Shown here: positions 1 to 8,726 of the stretch, piece after piece
Layout: each line of letters starts with the position of its first letter
How positions within the stretch are numbered: position 1 is the first letter of the stretch
NCBI RefSeq assembly: GCF_900090325.1
Contig: NZ_FMHW01000002.1
Location: forward strand, 7,529,501 to 7,593,500
Length of the DNA: 64,000 bases
Source of the DNA: Micromonospora pallida
GTDB taxonomy: Bacteria > Actinomycetota > Actinomycetes > Mycobacteriales > Micromonosporaceae
Reading direction: 5' to 3'
Translations under genes and position numbers: made by a program
The notes under the pieces: generated by a model
What the model was told of the DNA's origin: nothing
The model's database searches: none
The model's input: only the letters and a program-made list of their open reading frames with translations

Positions 1-503
1 ATCGCGTTCATTCCCGCCTTGCTCGCCCCGTACGCCGGGTTGCCCGGCTCGCCGCGGAACGCCCCCCGGGACGAGACGTTGACGATCCGGCCGCCCCGGT
101 CGCGCATGTGCTGGGCGGCGCACCAGGACGCGTTGGCCGCGCCGAGCAGGTTGGTGTCGACGATCTCCCGCCAGCGCTGCCGCCACTGCTCGTACGTAAT
201 CTCGAAGACCGGGTGCGGCGGATCCGCCGGGCCGAACACACCGGCGTTGTTGACCAGTACGTCCAGCCCGCCGAGCTGTTCGGCGGCCTCGTCCACCGCG
301 GCCCGGACCGCGTCCGGGTCGGCCAGGTCGGCCCGGACCACGACGTGCCCGTCGCCGGGCAGCTCTGCCCGGAGCTGTTCGGCCAGGTCCGTCGAGTCGC
401 GGTGGTGGATCGCCACCCGGTCGCCGCCGGCCGCGAACCTGCGCGCCACCGCGCGACCGATGCCGCGCGAGGCCCCCGTTACCAGTACCGCCCGAGAGTC
501 CAT
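1..503 (-). CDS. SDR family NAD(P)-dependent oxidoreductase (3' end off window)
   Basis: About 167 residues are visible, beginning MDSRAVLVTGASRGIGRAVA. The N-terminal TGASRGIG is the Rossmann cofactor-binding glycine motif, NNAGV follows in the middle, and the YGASKAG active-site Tyr-Lys motif lies at the window edge, so this is a classical short-chain dehydrogenase/reductase missing its C-terminal quarter only because the window starts here. The NAD(P)H preference and substrate cannot be told. The ATG at 501-503 gives the usual SDR N-terminus. It is transcribed away from the HIT gene across a repeat-filled spacer. Confidence 0.93.
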   Translation of the reverse strand, partial: MDSRAVLVTGASRGIGRAVARRFAAGGDRVAIHHRDSTDLAEQLRAELPGDGHVVVRADLADPDAVRAAVDEAAEQLGGLDVLVNNAGVFGPADPPHPVFEITYEQWRQRWREIVDTNLLGAANASWCAAQHMRDRGGRIVNVSSRGAFRGEPGNPAYGASKAGMNA

Positions 504-589
504 TCGCCCATGATCCCGGAGGGTCGTGTTTCTGCCCTGGTCGGGGCAGGTCGCCGGTGGCTGGCGGTCGCGTCGCGACCTGCCGGGAC

Positions 590-789
590 GGGCCGGTGGG
601 CCCACGCCGGCCACCTGCTGGACGGGCCGGTGGGCTCTGCCGGCCACCTGTCGGGCGGGCCGGCGGACCCACGCCGGTCACCTGTTGGATGGGCCAGTGG
701 GGCAGGCCGGCGCCATGCCGGACGGGCTAGTGGGCCACACCGGTCACCTGTTGGACGGGCCGCTCGGCCACGCTGGCGACATGCCGGGA
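590..789. repeat. Degenerate 33-34 bp tandem repeat, six units
   Basis: Six head-to-tail units start at 590, 624, 657, 691, 724 and 757. Each follows the pattern GGGCCGGTGGGCCCACGCCG then GCCACCTGYTGGAC. The array fills the spacer between the divergent SDR and HIT genes (504-826). The reading frames crossing it are low-complexity and look like GC-rich shadows, so I treat it as a non-coding minisatellite. Confidence 0.8.
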
Positions 790-826
790 CGCCGTCGGCG
801 GGATGCCGCGACCGCGCCGGCGGTCC

Positions 827-832
827 TACCAT
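827..832 (+). promoter_or_regulatory. Leaderless-type -10 element (TACCAT) for the HIT gene
   Basis: TACCAT matches the actinobacterial -10 pattern TANNNT and lies six bases before the GTG at 839. There is no Shine-Dalgarno sequence. This spacing is what is expected when transcription starts at the start codon itself. No clear -35 is visible. Confidence 0.5.
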
Positions 833-838
833 GCGTCG

Positions 839-1189
839 GTGACCTCTGACTGCCTGTTCTGCCGCATCGTCGCCGGGGAGATCCCGGCCACCATCGTCCG
901 GGAGACCGAGACCACCCTGGCCTTCCGGGACATCAACCCGAAGGCCCCGGTGCACGTGCTGGTGATCCCCAAAGAGCATCACGCCGACGTGGCCACGCTC
1001 GGCCGGGACGACCCCGCACTGGCCGGTCAGGTGCTCGCCACGGCCGCCGAGGTGGCCGAGGCCGAGGGGCTGGTCACCGACGGCTTCCGGCTGATGTTCA
1101 ACACCGGACCGTACGGCGGCCAGGAGGTCTTCCACGTGCATGCGCACCTGCTCGGCGGGGCGCCGCTCGGGCCGATGCTCGCCCGCTGA
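839..1189 (+). CDS. HIT (histidine triad) family protein, HinT-like
   Basis: This 116-residue protein is the normal size for a Hint-type nucleotide hydrolase. It opens with CLFCRIVAGEIP, whose two cysteines and RI are typical of bacterial HIT proteins, and ends with the triad HVHAHLLGG near residues 100-108. The family hydrolyses purine nucleoside phosphoramidates; the cellular substrate is unknown. I start it at GTG 839, before TSDCLFCRI, instead of an upstream ATG that adds arginine-rich residues unlike the family. A leaderless-type -10 supports that choice. Confidence 0.93.
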   Translation: MTSDCLFCRIVAGEIPATIVRETETTLAFRDINPKAPVHVLVIPKEHHADVATLGRDDPALAGQVLATAAEVAEAEGLVTDGFRLMFNTGPYGGQEVFHVHAHLLGGAPLGPMLAR

Positions 1190-1214
1190 GTCCTCGGTGG
1201 TCACTCCGCGCTGC

Positions 1215-1276
1215 GGTGGTAGCAGGGGACCCCTGTTCATCAAAAAGCGGTAACAGGGGTCCCCTCCTTACACTTG
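1215..1276 (+). repeat. Dispersed double-palindrome element, copy A (promoter variant)
   Basis: This is one of six 60-62 bp intergenic elements that begin GGTGGTWGCAGGGG and contain two palindromes of the form AGGGGWCCCCT joined by a CATCAAAAAGCGGTAAC-like spacer. In copies A and E the right end reads CCTCCTTACACTTG. In this copy TACACT (1269-1274) sits exactly six bases before the GTG start of the serine hydrolase, with no Shine-Dalgarno sequence, so the element appears to supply a leaderless promoter. Confidence 0.85.
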
Positions 1277-1280
1277 CCGC

Positions 1281-2663
1281 GTGGTGGAGATCAACGCGCG
1301 CCTCGGGCGGATGGTGCGGCAGGTGCAGGCCGGGGCCCGGGTGCCCGCGCTGTCGGTGGCCCTGCACCGGGCGGACCGGCCGCTGTGGAGCCTCACCGTC
1401 GGCGCCACTGGCAACGACGCCCCGCTGACCCCGCAGACCCCGTTCCGGATCGGCTCGGTCACCAAGACCTTCACGGCCGTGCTGGTGCTCCAGTGCCGGG
1501 ACGAGGGGCTGCTCGACCTGGACGACCCGGTGGGCCGGCACCTCGACGTGCCGGCGCACGGCGAGCTGACCGTACGTCGGCTGCTGTCGCACACCTCCGG
1601 CCTGCAACGGGAGCCGTACGGCGACATCTGGGACAGCCTGCGCGCCCCCGGGGTCGAGCAACTCCTCGCCGACCTGGCCCGGGCCGAGCGGGTGCTGCCG
1701 CCGGCCCGCCGCTTCCACTACTCCAACCTGGGCATGTCCCTGCTCGGGGAACTGGTCGGTCGGCTGCGGGGCGGCACCTGGGTGGAGGTGCTCGCCGACC
1801 GGATCCTCGCCCCGCTCGGGCTGACCGCCACCACTCTCCGGCCCGGCCCGCACGCGGCCACCGGCTTCCTGGTCGACGCGTACTCCGATCACGCCCGGCC
1901 GGAGCAGCCGACCGACTTCGGCGCGGTGGGGCCGGCGGCGCAGTTGTGGAGCACCGCCGGGGACATGGCCCGCTGGGCGGCCTTCCTCGCCGACCCGGCC
2001 GCGCTGGACCCGGCAGGCGCGGTGCTCGCCCCGACCACCCTGGACGAGATGCGCTGGCCGCGTACGGTCACCGACGAGACGAACTGGGTGGACGGCTTCG
2101 GGCTCGGCCTGATCCTCGTGCCGCAGCCGAACCGGGTGCTGCACGTCGGACACGACGGCGCGATGCCCGGCTTCCTTGCCTCGGTCTACGGCCGACGGGG
2201 CGGCGATGGGACACCGGGGGCGATGGGCTGCGCGGTGCTCGGCTCGGCCGGCACCGCCGCGGCGATCTTCGGTCTGCCGCACCGGCTGCTCGCCGCCTCG
2301 GTCGAGCACGACCCGGCCGACATCGAGCCGTGGTCCCCCGGCGAGCCGGCCCCGGAGACGTACCGGGACGTGCTGGGACGCTGGTGGGGCGAGGGCTTCG
2401 AGTACGTCTTCCACTGGCGGGACGGGACGCTGCGGGCCCGTCGGGCGGAGGATCCACCGGGCAAGCCGGCGGCGGTCTTCGCGCCGCTGCCGGACCGGCC
2501 CGACGTGCTGCGGACGATCTCCGGACGGGAGGTCGGGGAGCTGCTCCGGCTGACCCGGGACGAGCGGGGGAGGGTACGCCGGATGCACTGGGCGACCTAC
2601 CGGTTCACCCGGGACCAGCAGACCTTCGACGGGTACGACGCACGCTGGCCCGACCGGGGCTGA
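1281..2663 (+). CDS. Serine hydrolase, beta-lactamase/class C PBP family
   Basis: This 460-residue protein has the penicillin-binding fold signatures: SVTK (the SxxK nucleophile motif) near residue 58, the YSN motif in the middle, and HVGHDG as the third HxG box. The N-terminal domain of about 340 residues is the Pfam Beta-lactamase domain. A C-terminal lipocalin-like or DUF3471-type region may fill the rest. No signal peptide is visible, so it is probably cytoplasmic and more likely an esterase or D-aminopeptidase-like enzyme than a resistance beta-lactamase. The start GTG directly follows repeat copy A and has no Shine-Dalgarno sequence, consistent with leaderless initiation. Confidence 0.88.
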   Translation: MVEINARLGRMVRQVQAGARVPALSVALHRADRPLWSLTVGATGNDAPLTPQTPFRIGSVTKTFTAVLVLQCRDEGLLDLDDPVGRHLDVPAHGELTVRRLLSHTSGLQREPYGDIWDSLRAPGVEQLLADLARAERVLPPARRFHYSNLGMSLLGELVGRLRGGTWVEVLADRILAPLGLTATTLRPGPHAATGFLVDAYSDHARPEQPTDFGAVGPAAQLWSTAGDMARWAAFLADPAALDPAGAVLAPTTLDEMRWPRTVTDETNWVDGFGLGLILVPQPNRVLHVGHDGAMPGFLASVYGRRGGDGTPGAMGCAVLGSAGTAAAIFGLPHRLLAASVEHDPADIEPWSPGEPAPETYRDVLGRWWGEGFEYVFHWRDGTLRARRAEDPPGKPAAVFAPLPDRPDVLRTISGREVGELLRLTRDERGRVRRMHWATYRFTRDQQTFDGYDARWPDRG

Positions 2664-2912
2664 GCCGCAGCCCGGGTGGGGCCGGCTGGGCACCTGGACG
2701 GATCGGGCTGGCCTCCGGGGGGATCGGGGCTGGGCCGCTGGGCGGATCGGGCTGACCCGAGCGGGCCGGACTGGGCTGCCCGGGCCGGGCTGACCGCCCG
2801 GGCCGTGCTGAGCTGCTGGCGGATGGAGGCTGGGGGCGGGCGGACCGGGACTGGGCAGCGGCGGGCCGGGGGCCGGCGGGTGCCGACCCCCGGCTGGGGA
2901 GGTGTGACGGGT
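2664..2912. repeat. Low-complexity GC-rich intergenic repeats
   Basis: This spacer between the convergent serine hydrolase and snapalysin holds irregular repeats built on GGATCGGGCTGG and GGGCCGGGCTG motifs. I see no gene and no clean hairpin terminator in it. Confidence 0.5.
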
Positions 2913-3470
2913 TCAGCCGACGGTGACCGGAGCCGGCCAGCTGTCCTGGAAGACCTGGCTGCCCTGGGCGCCGAAGCCGCCGAAGTTCCGGTCGACCTGC
3001 GCCGCCTCGGTCGTGTACGGGTACGGGTTGGTGCAGCCGGTGCCGGCGCTGCCGCCGGACATGAGCAGGTGGCACTGCCCGTTGTAGTTGTCGGGCAGGC
3101 CGAGGATGTGCCCGATCTCGTGCGTCATGATCCGCAGCGGGGCGTACTGCTGGGCCTGGTAGACGTCGATCACGACGTAGCCGTTGCCCAGGCTGTACCG
3201 GACGGCGTAGGAGCCGCCCCCGTAGGTGTAGTAGATCATCAGGTTCGAGCCGCACTTCGCCATGTCCACGTTGTTGGTGTACGCGTTCCAGATCCCGGCG
3301 GCCTGGTCGGCGATGCCCGCGTACGGGCCGGCCTGGCTGGTGTTGTAGCAGACGACGGCGTTGACGCCCTCGGCGGCGGCGGGGGCGGGGTTGGCCAGGC
3401 CGAGGCTCAGCACGGTGGCCACACCGGCGACGAGGGTGGCGAAGCGGCGGCCGATCCTTCGTGGGGACAC
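2913..3470 (-). CDS. Snapalysin family secreted zinc metalloprotease (M7)
   Basis: This is a 185-residue precursor with an Arg-rich N-terminus, a hydrophobic core and an AxA-like cleavage region (NPAPAAAEG, about residue 30), followed by a small mature domain. HEIGHILGLPD matches the snapalysin zinc site HExxHxxGxxD, where Asp is the third ligand. Cysteines in CHLLMSGGSAGTGC fit the family disulfide. Streptomyces homologues are extracellular neutral proteases that prefer aromatic P1' residues. The LysR regulator usually paired with snapalysin is absent here. GTG start with GGAG upstream. Confidence 0.93.
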   Translation of the reverse strand: MSPRRIGRRFATLVAGVATVLSLGLANPAPAAAEGVNAVVCYNTSQAGPYAGIADQAAGIWNAYTNNVDMAKCGSNLMIYYTYGGGSYAVRYSLGNGYVVIDVYQAQQYAPLRIMTHEIGHILGLPDNYNGQCHLLMSGGSAGTGCTNPYPYTTEAAQVDRNFGGFGAQGSQVFQDSWPAPVTVG

Positions 3471-3512
3471 GGGTCACACTCCGTTCGTGTGGGTGGAAAC
3501 GGGGGTGAACGA

Positions 3513-3542
3513 ATCCTAGATATGCATAGCCATCGATATCAA
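3513..3542 (-). promoter_or_regulatory. Sigma70-type promoter for snapalysin
   Basis: On the minus strand TTGATA (3537-3542) is separated by 18 bases from TAGGAT (3513-3518). A transcript starting here would have a leader of roughly 35 nt carrying GGAG before the GTG at 3470. The surrounding stretch (about 3500-3575) is strikingly AT-rich for this genome, as expected of a promoter region. Confidence 0.6.
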
Positions 3543-3762
3543 TCTGCCCGTTTTGATGTTGATCAGATATAATGCAGCCTGATGTCGTGATCATGGCTTT
3601 CCTGGCGATCTTCCCGCCCCGACCGTCGTCAGGCGACGGGTGGAAATGGGCCGGGTGTCCCCGGGGTCGAACCGATACGATGGAGGCAACGTCCGTACGC
3701 CGTGCCAGCAGGGCCGGTGTCGAGAGCGAGAGCAGGTGGCGCAGGGCCCCTCGGCCCGACCT

Positions 3763-4824
<1,062 letters not shown>

Positions 4825-4838
4825 AGCAGAGGAAAGAC

Positions 4839-5312
4839 GTGTCCATCGAGATCGCCAACGAGTCCGGTGTCACGGTCGACACCGACGCCGTGCTCGCCGT
4901 CGCCCGGCACGCCCTCGACGAGATGGGGGTCAACCCTCTCGCCGAGCTCTCCGTGCTCCTGGTCGACATCGACTACATGACCGAGCTGAACCACCGCTGG
5001 ATGGGCGGCGACGGTCCCACCGACGTGCTGGCCTTCCCGATGGACGAGGGGAGCGTCGACCACGGGCCGGGGGAGAACACCGGTCCGTCCGGTGAGCCGG
5101 CCCTGCTCGGCGACATCGTGCTCTGCCCGGAGGTGGCGGCCAAACAGGCGGCCACCGCCGGGCACAGCGCCGCCGACGAGCTGCACCTGCTCACCGTGCA
5201 CGGGGTGCTGCACCTGCTCGGCTACGACCACGCCGAGCCGGAGGAGGAGCGCGAGATGTTCGGGCTCCAGGCCCGGTTGCTCGCCAGTTGGCGGTCGACC
5301 CGAGCCACGTGA
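4839..5312 (+). CDS. ybeY: rRNA maturation RNase YbeY
   Basis: The product is 157 residues. [11 protein letters not shown] is the diagnostic YbeY metal site (HGxLHLxGYDH) binding a single zinc with three histidines. YbeY is a single-strand endoribonuclease involved in 16S rRNA 3' end maturation and 70S quality control. The GTG start follows AGAGGAAAGAC. The gene lies between phoH and the CNNM gene, the standard bacterial order, and its TGA overlaps the next ATG by one base, indicating translational coupling. Confidence 0.97.
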   Translation: MSIEIANESGVTVDTDAVLAVARHALDEMGVNPLAELSVLLVDIDYMTELNHRWMGGDGPTDVLAFPMDEGSVDHGPGENTGPSGEPALLGDIVLCPEVAAKQAATAGHSAADELHLLTVHGVLHLLGYDHAEPEEEREMFGLQARLLASWRSTRAT

Positions 5313-6709
5313 TGGACACGCCGATACTCGCGGCTGGCACCACCGCCGGCCTGCCCGACCTGCAACTGCTCGTCTTCGCGGCCGGTCTGGTGGTGCTCGC
5401 CGGAATCATCGCGGCGACCGAGGCGGCGCTGGCCGCCGTCTCCCCGGCCCGCGCCGCCGAGCTGGCCCGCGACGGGGTACGCGGCGCGCGTACGCTCCAG
5501 GCCGTCGCCGCGGACGTGGTCCGCCACCTCAACCTGCTGCTCCTGCTCCGGCTGCTGGCCGAACTGACCGCGACCACGCTGGTGGCCCTGGTCGCGGTGG
5601 ACACCTTCGGCGCCGGCTGGCGGGCCGCCCTGGTCACCGCCGGGGCGATGACGGTGATCAGCTTCGTGGTGGTCGGGGTCGGGCCACGGACCATCGGCCG
5701 GCAGCACGCGTACGCGGTCGGCCGGGCGGTCGCCCCGCTGGTCCGCTGGCTGGGCCGGGTGCTGAACCCACTCGCCTCGCTGCTCATCCTGATCGGCAAC
5801 GCGGTCACCCCCGGCAAGGGGTTCCGGGAGGGACCCTTCGCCACCCAGGTGGAGCTACGCGAACTGGTCGACCTGGCCGAGCAGCGCGGGGTGGTGGAGC
5901 ACGGCGAACGCCAGATGATCCACTCGGTCTTCGCCCTCGGCGACACCATCGCCCGCGAGGTGATGGTGCCCCGTACCGAGATGGTGTGGATCGAGGAGCG
6001 CAAGACGCTCGCCCAGGCACTGGCGCTCTTCCTGCGCTCCGGGTTCTCCCGCATCCCGGTGATCGGCGAGAACGTCGACGACGTGCTCGGCGTGCTCTAC
6101 TTCAAGGACCTGATGCGCCGTACCGAGGGTGGTGGCGCGCACGTCGAGCGGACGCCGGTGGCCGAGCTGATGCGTCCGGCGACCTTCGTGCCGGAGTCCA
6201 AGCCGGTCGACGACCTGCTCTCCGAGATGCAGGCCGCCCGCAACCACCTGGTGATCGTCGTCGACGAGTACGGCGGCACCGGCGGCCTGGTCACCATCGA
6301 GGACATCCTCGAGGAGATCGTCGGCGAGATCACCGACGAGTACGACATCGAGCGTCCCCCGGTCGAGCACCTGCCGGAGGAGGGGGCGGTGCGCGTGACC
6401 GCCCGGCTGCCGGTGGAGAATCTGGGTGAGCTGTTCGACGTGGAGCTTCCCGCCGACGAGGTGGAGACCGTCGGTGGCCTGCTCGCCCAGGCGCTCGGCC
6501 GGGTACCGATCCCGGGCGCGGAGGCGGCGGTCGCCGGGTTGCACCTGGTCGCCGAGGGGACCACCGGCCGACGGAACCGGATCGACACCGTGCTGGTGCG
6601 CCGGGTCGGGCCGACCGACGAACAGGAGAGCCCGGGGCGGGGCGACCAGGCCGAGCCCCGGGGAGGAAACCCGAACTCTTTCGAGGAGAGGCAACCCGCC
6701 GATGCCTGA
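5312..6709 (+). CDS. Hemolysin family protein (CNNM domain, CBS pair, CorC_HlyC)
   Basis: This 465-residue membrane protein has a DUF21/CNNM transmembrane domain in about the first 180 residues, then a CBS pair (from RGVVEHGERQMIHSVF through VVDEYGGTGGLVTIEDI) and a C-terminal CorC_HlyC domain. The family includes Mg2+/Co2+ transport proteins; the hemolysin label is historical. The tail after about residue 435 is polar and not conserved. ATG 5312 overlaps the ybeY stop by one base, and the frame continues eight bases into the next gene, so it belongs to the phoH-era operon. Confidence 0.92.
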   Translation: MDTPILAAGTTAGLPDLQLLVFAAGLVVLAGIIAATEAALAAVSPARAAELARDGVRGARTLQAVAADVVRHLNLLLLLRLLAELTATTLVALVAVDTFGAGWRAALVTAGAMTVISFVVVGVGPRTIGRQHAYAVGRAVAPLVRWLGRVLNPLASLLILIGNAVTPGKGFREGPFATQVELRELVDLAEQRGVVEHGERQMIHSVFALGDTIAREVMVPRTEMVWIEERKTLAQALALFLRSGFSRIPVIGENVDDVLGVLYFKDLMRRTEGGGAHVERTPVAELMRPATFVPESKPVDDLLSEMQAARNHLVIVVDEYGGTGGLVTIEDILEEIVGEITDEYDIERPPVEHLPEEGAVRVTARLPVENLGELFDVELPADEVETVGGLLAQALGRVPIPGAEAAVAGLHLVAEGTTGRRNRIDTVLVRRVGPTDEQESPGRGDQAEPRGGNPNSFEERQPADA

Positions 6710-7079
6710 GTCACCCGCCGTACCGTCCGCCGGTCCCGTCCCGTCCGAGTTGAGCGCCGAGGACGCCAAGCTGGTCATCCTCGCGCGAGGGGCGCGGGGC
6801 CGCGTCGGTGCCGTCGAGGGGGCGGCGGTCCGCGACCAGGACGGTCGGACGTACGCGGCCGCGAGCGTCTCGCTGCCGTCGTTGACGCTCACCGCCCTCC
6901 AGCTCGCGGTCGCCTCCGCGGTGGCGGCCGGCGCGTCCCGGCTGGAGGCGGCGGTGGTGGTCACCGAGGCGTCGACGCTGGACGCCGCCGGGCACGCCGC
7001 CGTACGGGACCTCGCCACGGACGCGCCGATCCACCTGGCGGCCCCGGACGGCACCGTCCTCGGCACGGTGGTCGAGTGA
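6702..7079 (+). CDS. Cytidine deaminase-like protein, probably non-catalytic
   Basis: This is a small 125-residue protein placed, as in other actinobacteria, between the CNNM gene and era. The central LPSLTLTALQLAVASAVAAG segment and the later VVTEASTLDAAGHAAVRDL segment resemble the cytidine deaminase fold. The zinc-binding and catalytic motifs expected of that family (C/H-A-E and PCxxC) are missing, so it is unlikely to deaminate cytidine. GAGGAGAGG precedes the ATG. It overlaps the upstream gene by eight bases and era by four (GTGA). Confidence 0.85.
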   Translation: MPESPAVPSAGPVPSELSAEDAKLVILARGARGRVGAVEGAAVRDQDGRTYAAASVSLPSLTLTALQLAVASAVAAGASRLEAAVVVTEASTLDAAGHAAVRDLATDAPIHLAAPDGTVLGTVVE

Positions 7080-8212
7080 GCCGGCGTGACGATTCGGCCG
7101 GGCACGAGGGGTCCGGCTTCGCCGGGACGGCCCGGCGGGACGGGGCGGCTCGACGGGACGAATCGGTCCGGCGCGACGGTGCCGCCCGAGGCGACGGCGC
7201 GGCTCGGCGGGACGATTCGGTCCGGCGTGACGGTGCGGCCCGAGGCGACGGCGCGGTCCGGCGTGACGGTGCGGCCCGAGGCGACGTGGCTGGTGCCGCC
7301 GGGGCGGGCCCCGGTGGGGTGATCGGCGCGGACCGGCCCTACCGGGCGGGCTTCGCCTGTTTCGTCGGGCGGCCGAACGCCGGGAAGTCCACCCTGACCA
7401 ACGCGATCGTCGGGCAGAAGATCGCCATCACCTCCAACAAGCCGCAGACCACCCGGCACATCATCCGGGCCGTCCTGCACCGCGCGGACTCCCAGCTCGT
7501 GCTGGTCGACACGCCCGGTCTGCACCGCCCCCGGACGCTGCTCGGCGAGCGTCTCAACGACCTGGTCCGGTCCACCTGGAGCGAGGTCGACGTGATCGGC
7601 CTCTGCATTCCCGCGAACGAGCCGGTCGGGCGGGGGGACCGGTTCATCACCGGCGAACTGGCCGAGCTGAAGGCGACCGTGCTCGCGGTGGTGACCAAGA
7701 CCGACCTGGTCGACAAGAAGCGGCTGGCCGAGCAACTGCTCGCGGTCAGCGAGCTGGGCGAGTTCGCCGACGTGGTGCCGGTCAGCGCGGTCTCCGGGCA
7801 TCAGGTGGACACCCTGGTCGAGGTGATGACCGGCTACCTGCCGCCGTCGCCGCAGCTCTATCCGGACGACATGCTCACCGACGACCCCGAGCAGGTACTC
7901 GTCGCCGAACTGGTCCGGGAGGCGGCCCTGGAGGGCGTCCGGGACGAACTGCCCCACTCGATCGCGGTGATCGTCGAGGAGATGATCCCCGAGGGGCAGG
8001 TCATGAAGATCTACGCCGACGTGTACGTCGAGCGCCCCAGCCAGAAGGCGATCGTGATCGGGCACCGGGGGAGCCGGCTGAAGGACGTGGGCACCCGGGC
8101 CAGGCAGCAGATCGAGGAACTCCTCGGCACCCGGGTCTACCTGGACCTGCACGTCCGGGTGGCGAAGGACTGGCAGCGCGACCCGAAGCAGTTGCGCCGG
8201 CTCGGTTTCTGA
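7076..8212 (+). CDS. era: GTPase Era with a repeat-built N-terminal extension
   Basis: From about residue 82 this is a standard Era: G1 GRPNAGKST, G3 DTPGL, G4 TKTD, G5 SAVSG and a C-terminal KH domain with VIGHRGSRLK. Era binds the 3' end of 16S rRNA and assists 30S assembly. The first roughly 80 residues are an Arg/Asp/Gly/Ala repeat (RRDGAARGD-like) encoded by 36-bp DNA repeats and absent from typical Era. Starting at GTG 7076 keeps the GTGA overlap with the upstream gene. A later in-frame GTG at 7319 would give a conventional-length Era and cannot be excluded. Confidence 0.95.
   Translation: MSRRDDSAGHEGSGFAGTARRDGAARRDESVRRDGAARGDGAARRDDSVRRDGAARGDGAVRRDGAARGDVAGAAGAGPGGVIGADRPYRAGFACFVGRPNAGKSTLTNAIVGQKIAITSNKPQTTRHIIRAVLHRADSQLVLVDTPGLHRPRTLLGERLNDLVRSTWSEVDVIGLCIPANEPVGRGDRFITGELAELKATVLAVVTKTDLVDKKRLAEQLLAVSELGEFADVVPVSAVSGHQVDTLVEVMTGYLPPSPQLYPDDMLTDDPEQVLVAELVREAALEGVRDELPHSIAVIVEEMIPEGQVMKIYADVYVERPSQKAIVIGHRGSRLKDVGTRARQQIEELLGTRVYLDLHVRVAKDWQRDPKQLRRLGF
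7159..7290 (+). repeat. 36-bp minisatellite inside the era 5' region
   Basis: Repeated units of GTCCGGCGYGACGGTGCSGC followed by CCGAGGCGACGGCGCG occur about three times with close identity. Because the unit is a multiple of three, the frame stays open and encodes RRDGAARGDGA-type peptides. Boundaries are approximate. Confidence 0.75.
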
Positions 8213-8288
8213 CGACGCGACGTCGCCGGGGCGGGCTGTTCCGTCCCGGTTGTTCGACTCGTGCTGCGGCATGTCGGGCACGCCTTGT

Positions 8289-8366
8289 TTGATCAACTCC
8301 GATTGCGGCATGTCGGGGTCACCAGGGCGGCCGAGAGCCCGACCTGCCGCAATCGGAGTCGATCAA
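8289..8366. repeat. Long inverted repeat, family 2 (copy 1)
   Basis: Arms of 28 bp at 8289-8316 and 8339-8366 differ at two positions and enclose a 22-base loop. The left arm begins TTGATCAACTCCGATTGCGG. A partial extra copy of the inner part (CTGCGGCATGTCGGG) lies just upstream near 8262. A related palindrome with the core GATTGCGGYAKGTCGGGGT occurs at 20903-20960. It sits about 80 bases after the era stop, so it could act as a terminator-like hairpin. Confidence 0.85.
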
Positions 8367-8379
8367 GTCGGCCCCGCCC

Positions 8380-8585
8380 CGCCCCGCCTCGCCCCGCCCC
8401 GCCGCGCGGCCAGGCGGGGCTGTCCGGGGTGCCCAGGTCCGGGCTGGGGCCGCTCGGGGCCAGACAGCCCCGCCCGGGGCCGAGCCGGGATCGTGCGGGG
8501 TGCCCGGGGCCGAGCCGGGATCGTCCGGGGTGCCCAGGGGCCGGGCCGGGGTCGTCAGGGGCCGGGCTGGGGTCAGGCGGGGACG
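8380..8585. repeat. GC-rich intergenic tandem repeats before the acyltransferase
   Basis: The 8213-8726 spacer holds the inverted repeat above and then runs of CCCCGCC-type and GGGGCCGAGCCGGGATCGTC / GGGGTGCCC-type units of roughly 30 bp. I see no coding sequence in this spacer. Confidence 0.55.
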
Positions 8586-8726
8586 TCCGGGAGCGGGTGG
8601 GCGAACGGGCTCCGGGGCTTTTGTGGGATTCCTCACTTTCGATGCCCCCGGACAGCACGTTTCCAGCCGGCGGTGCGGAGGGTAGGACCAGAACGGTTCC
8701 CCGCCCCCGGACATAGACGCAGGCTG

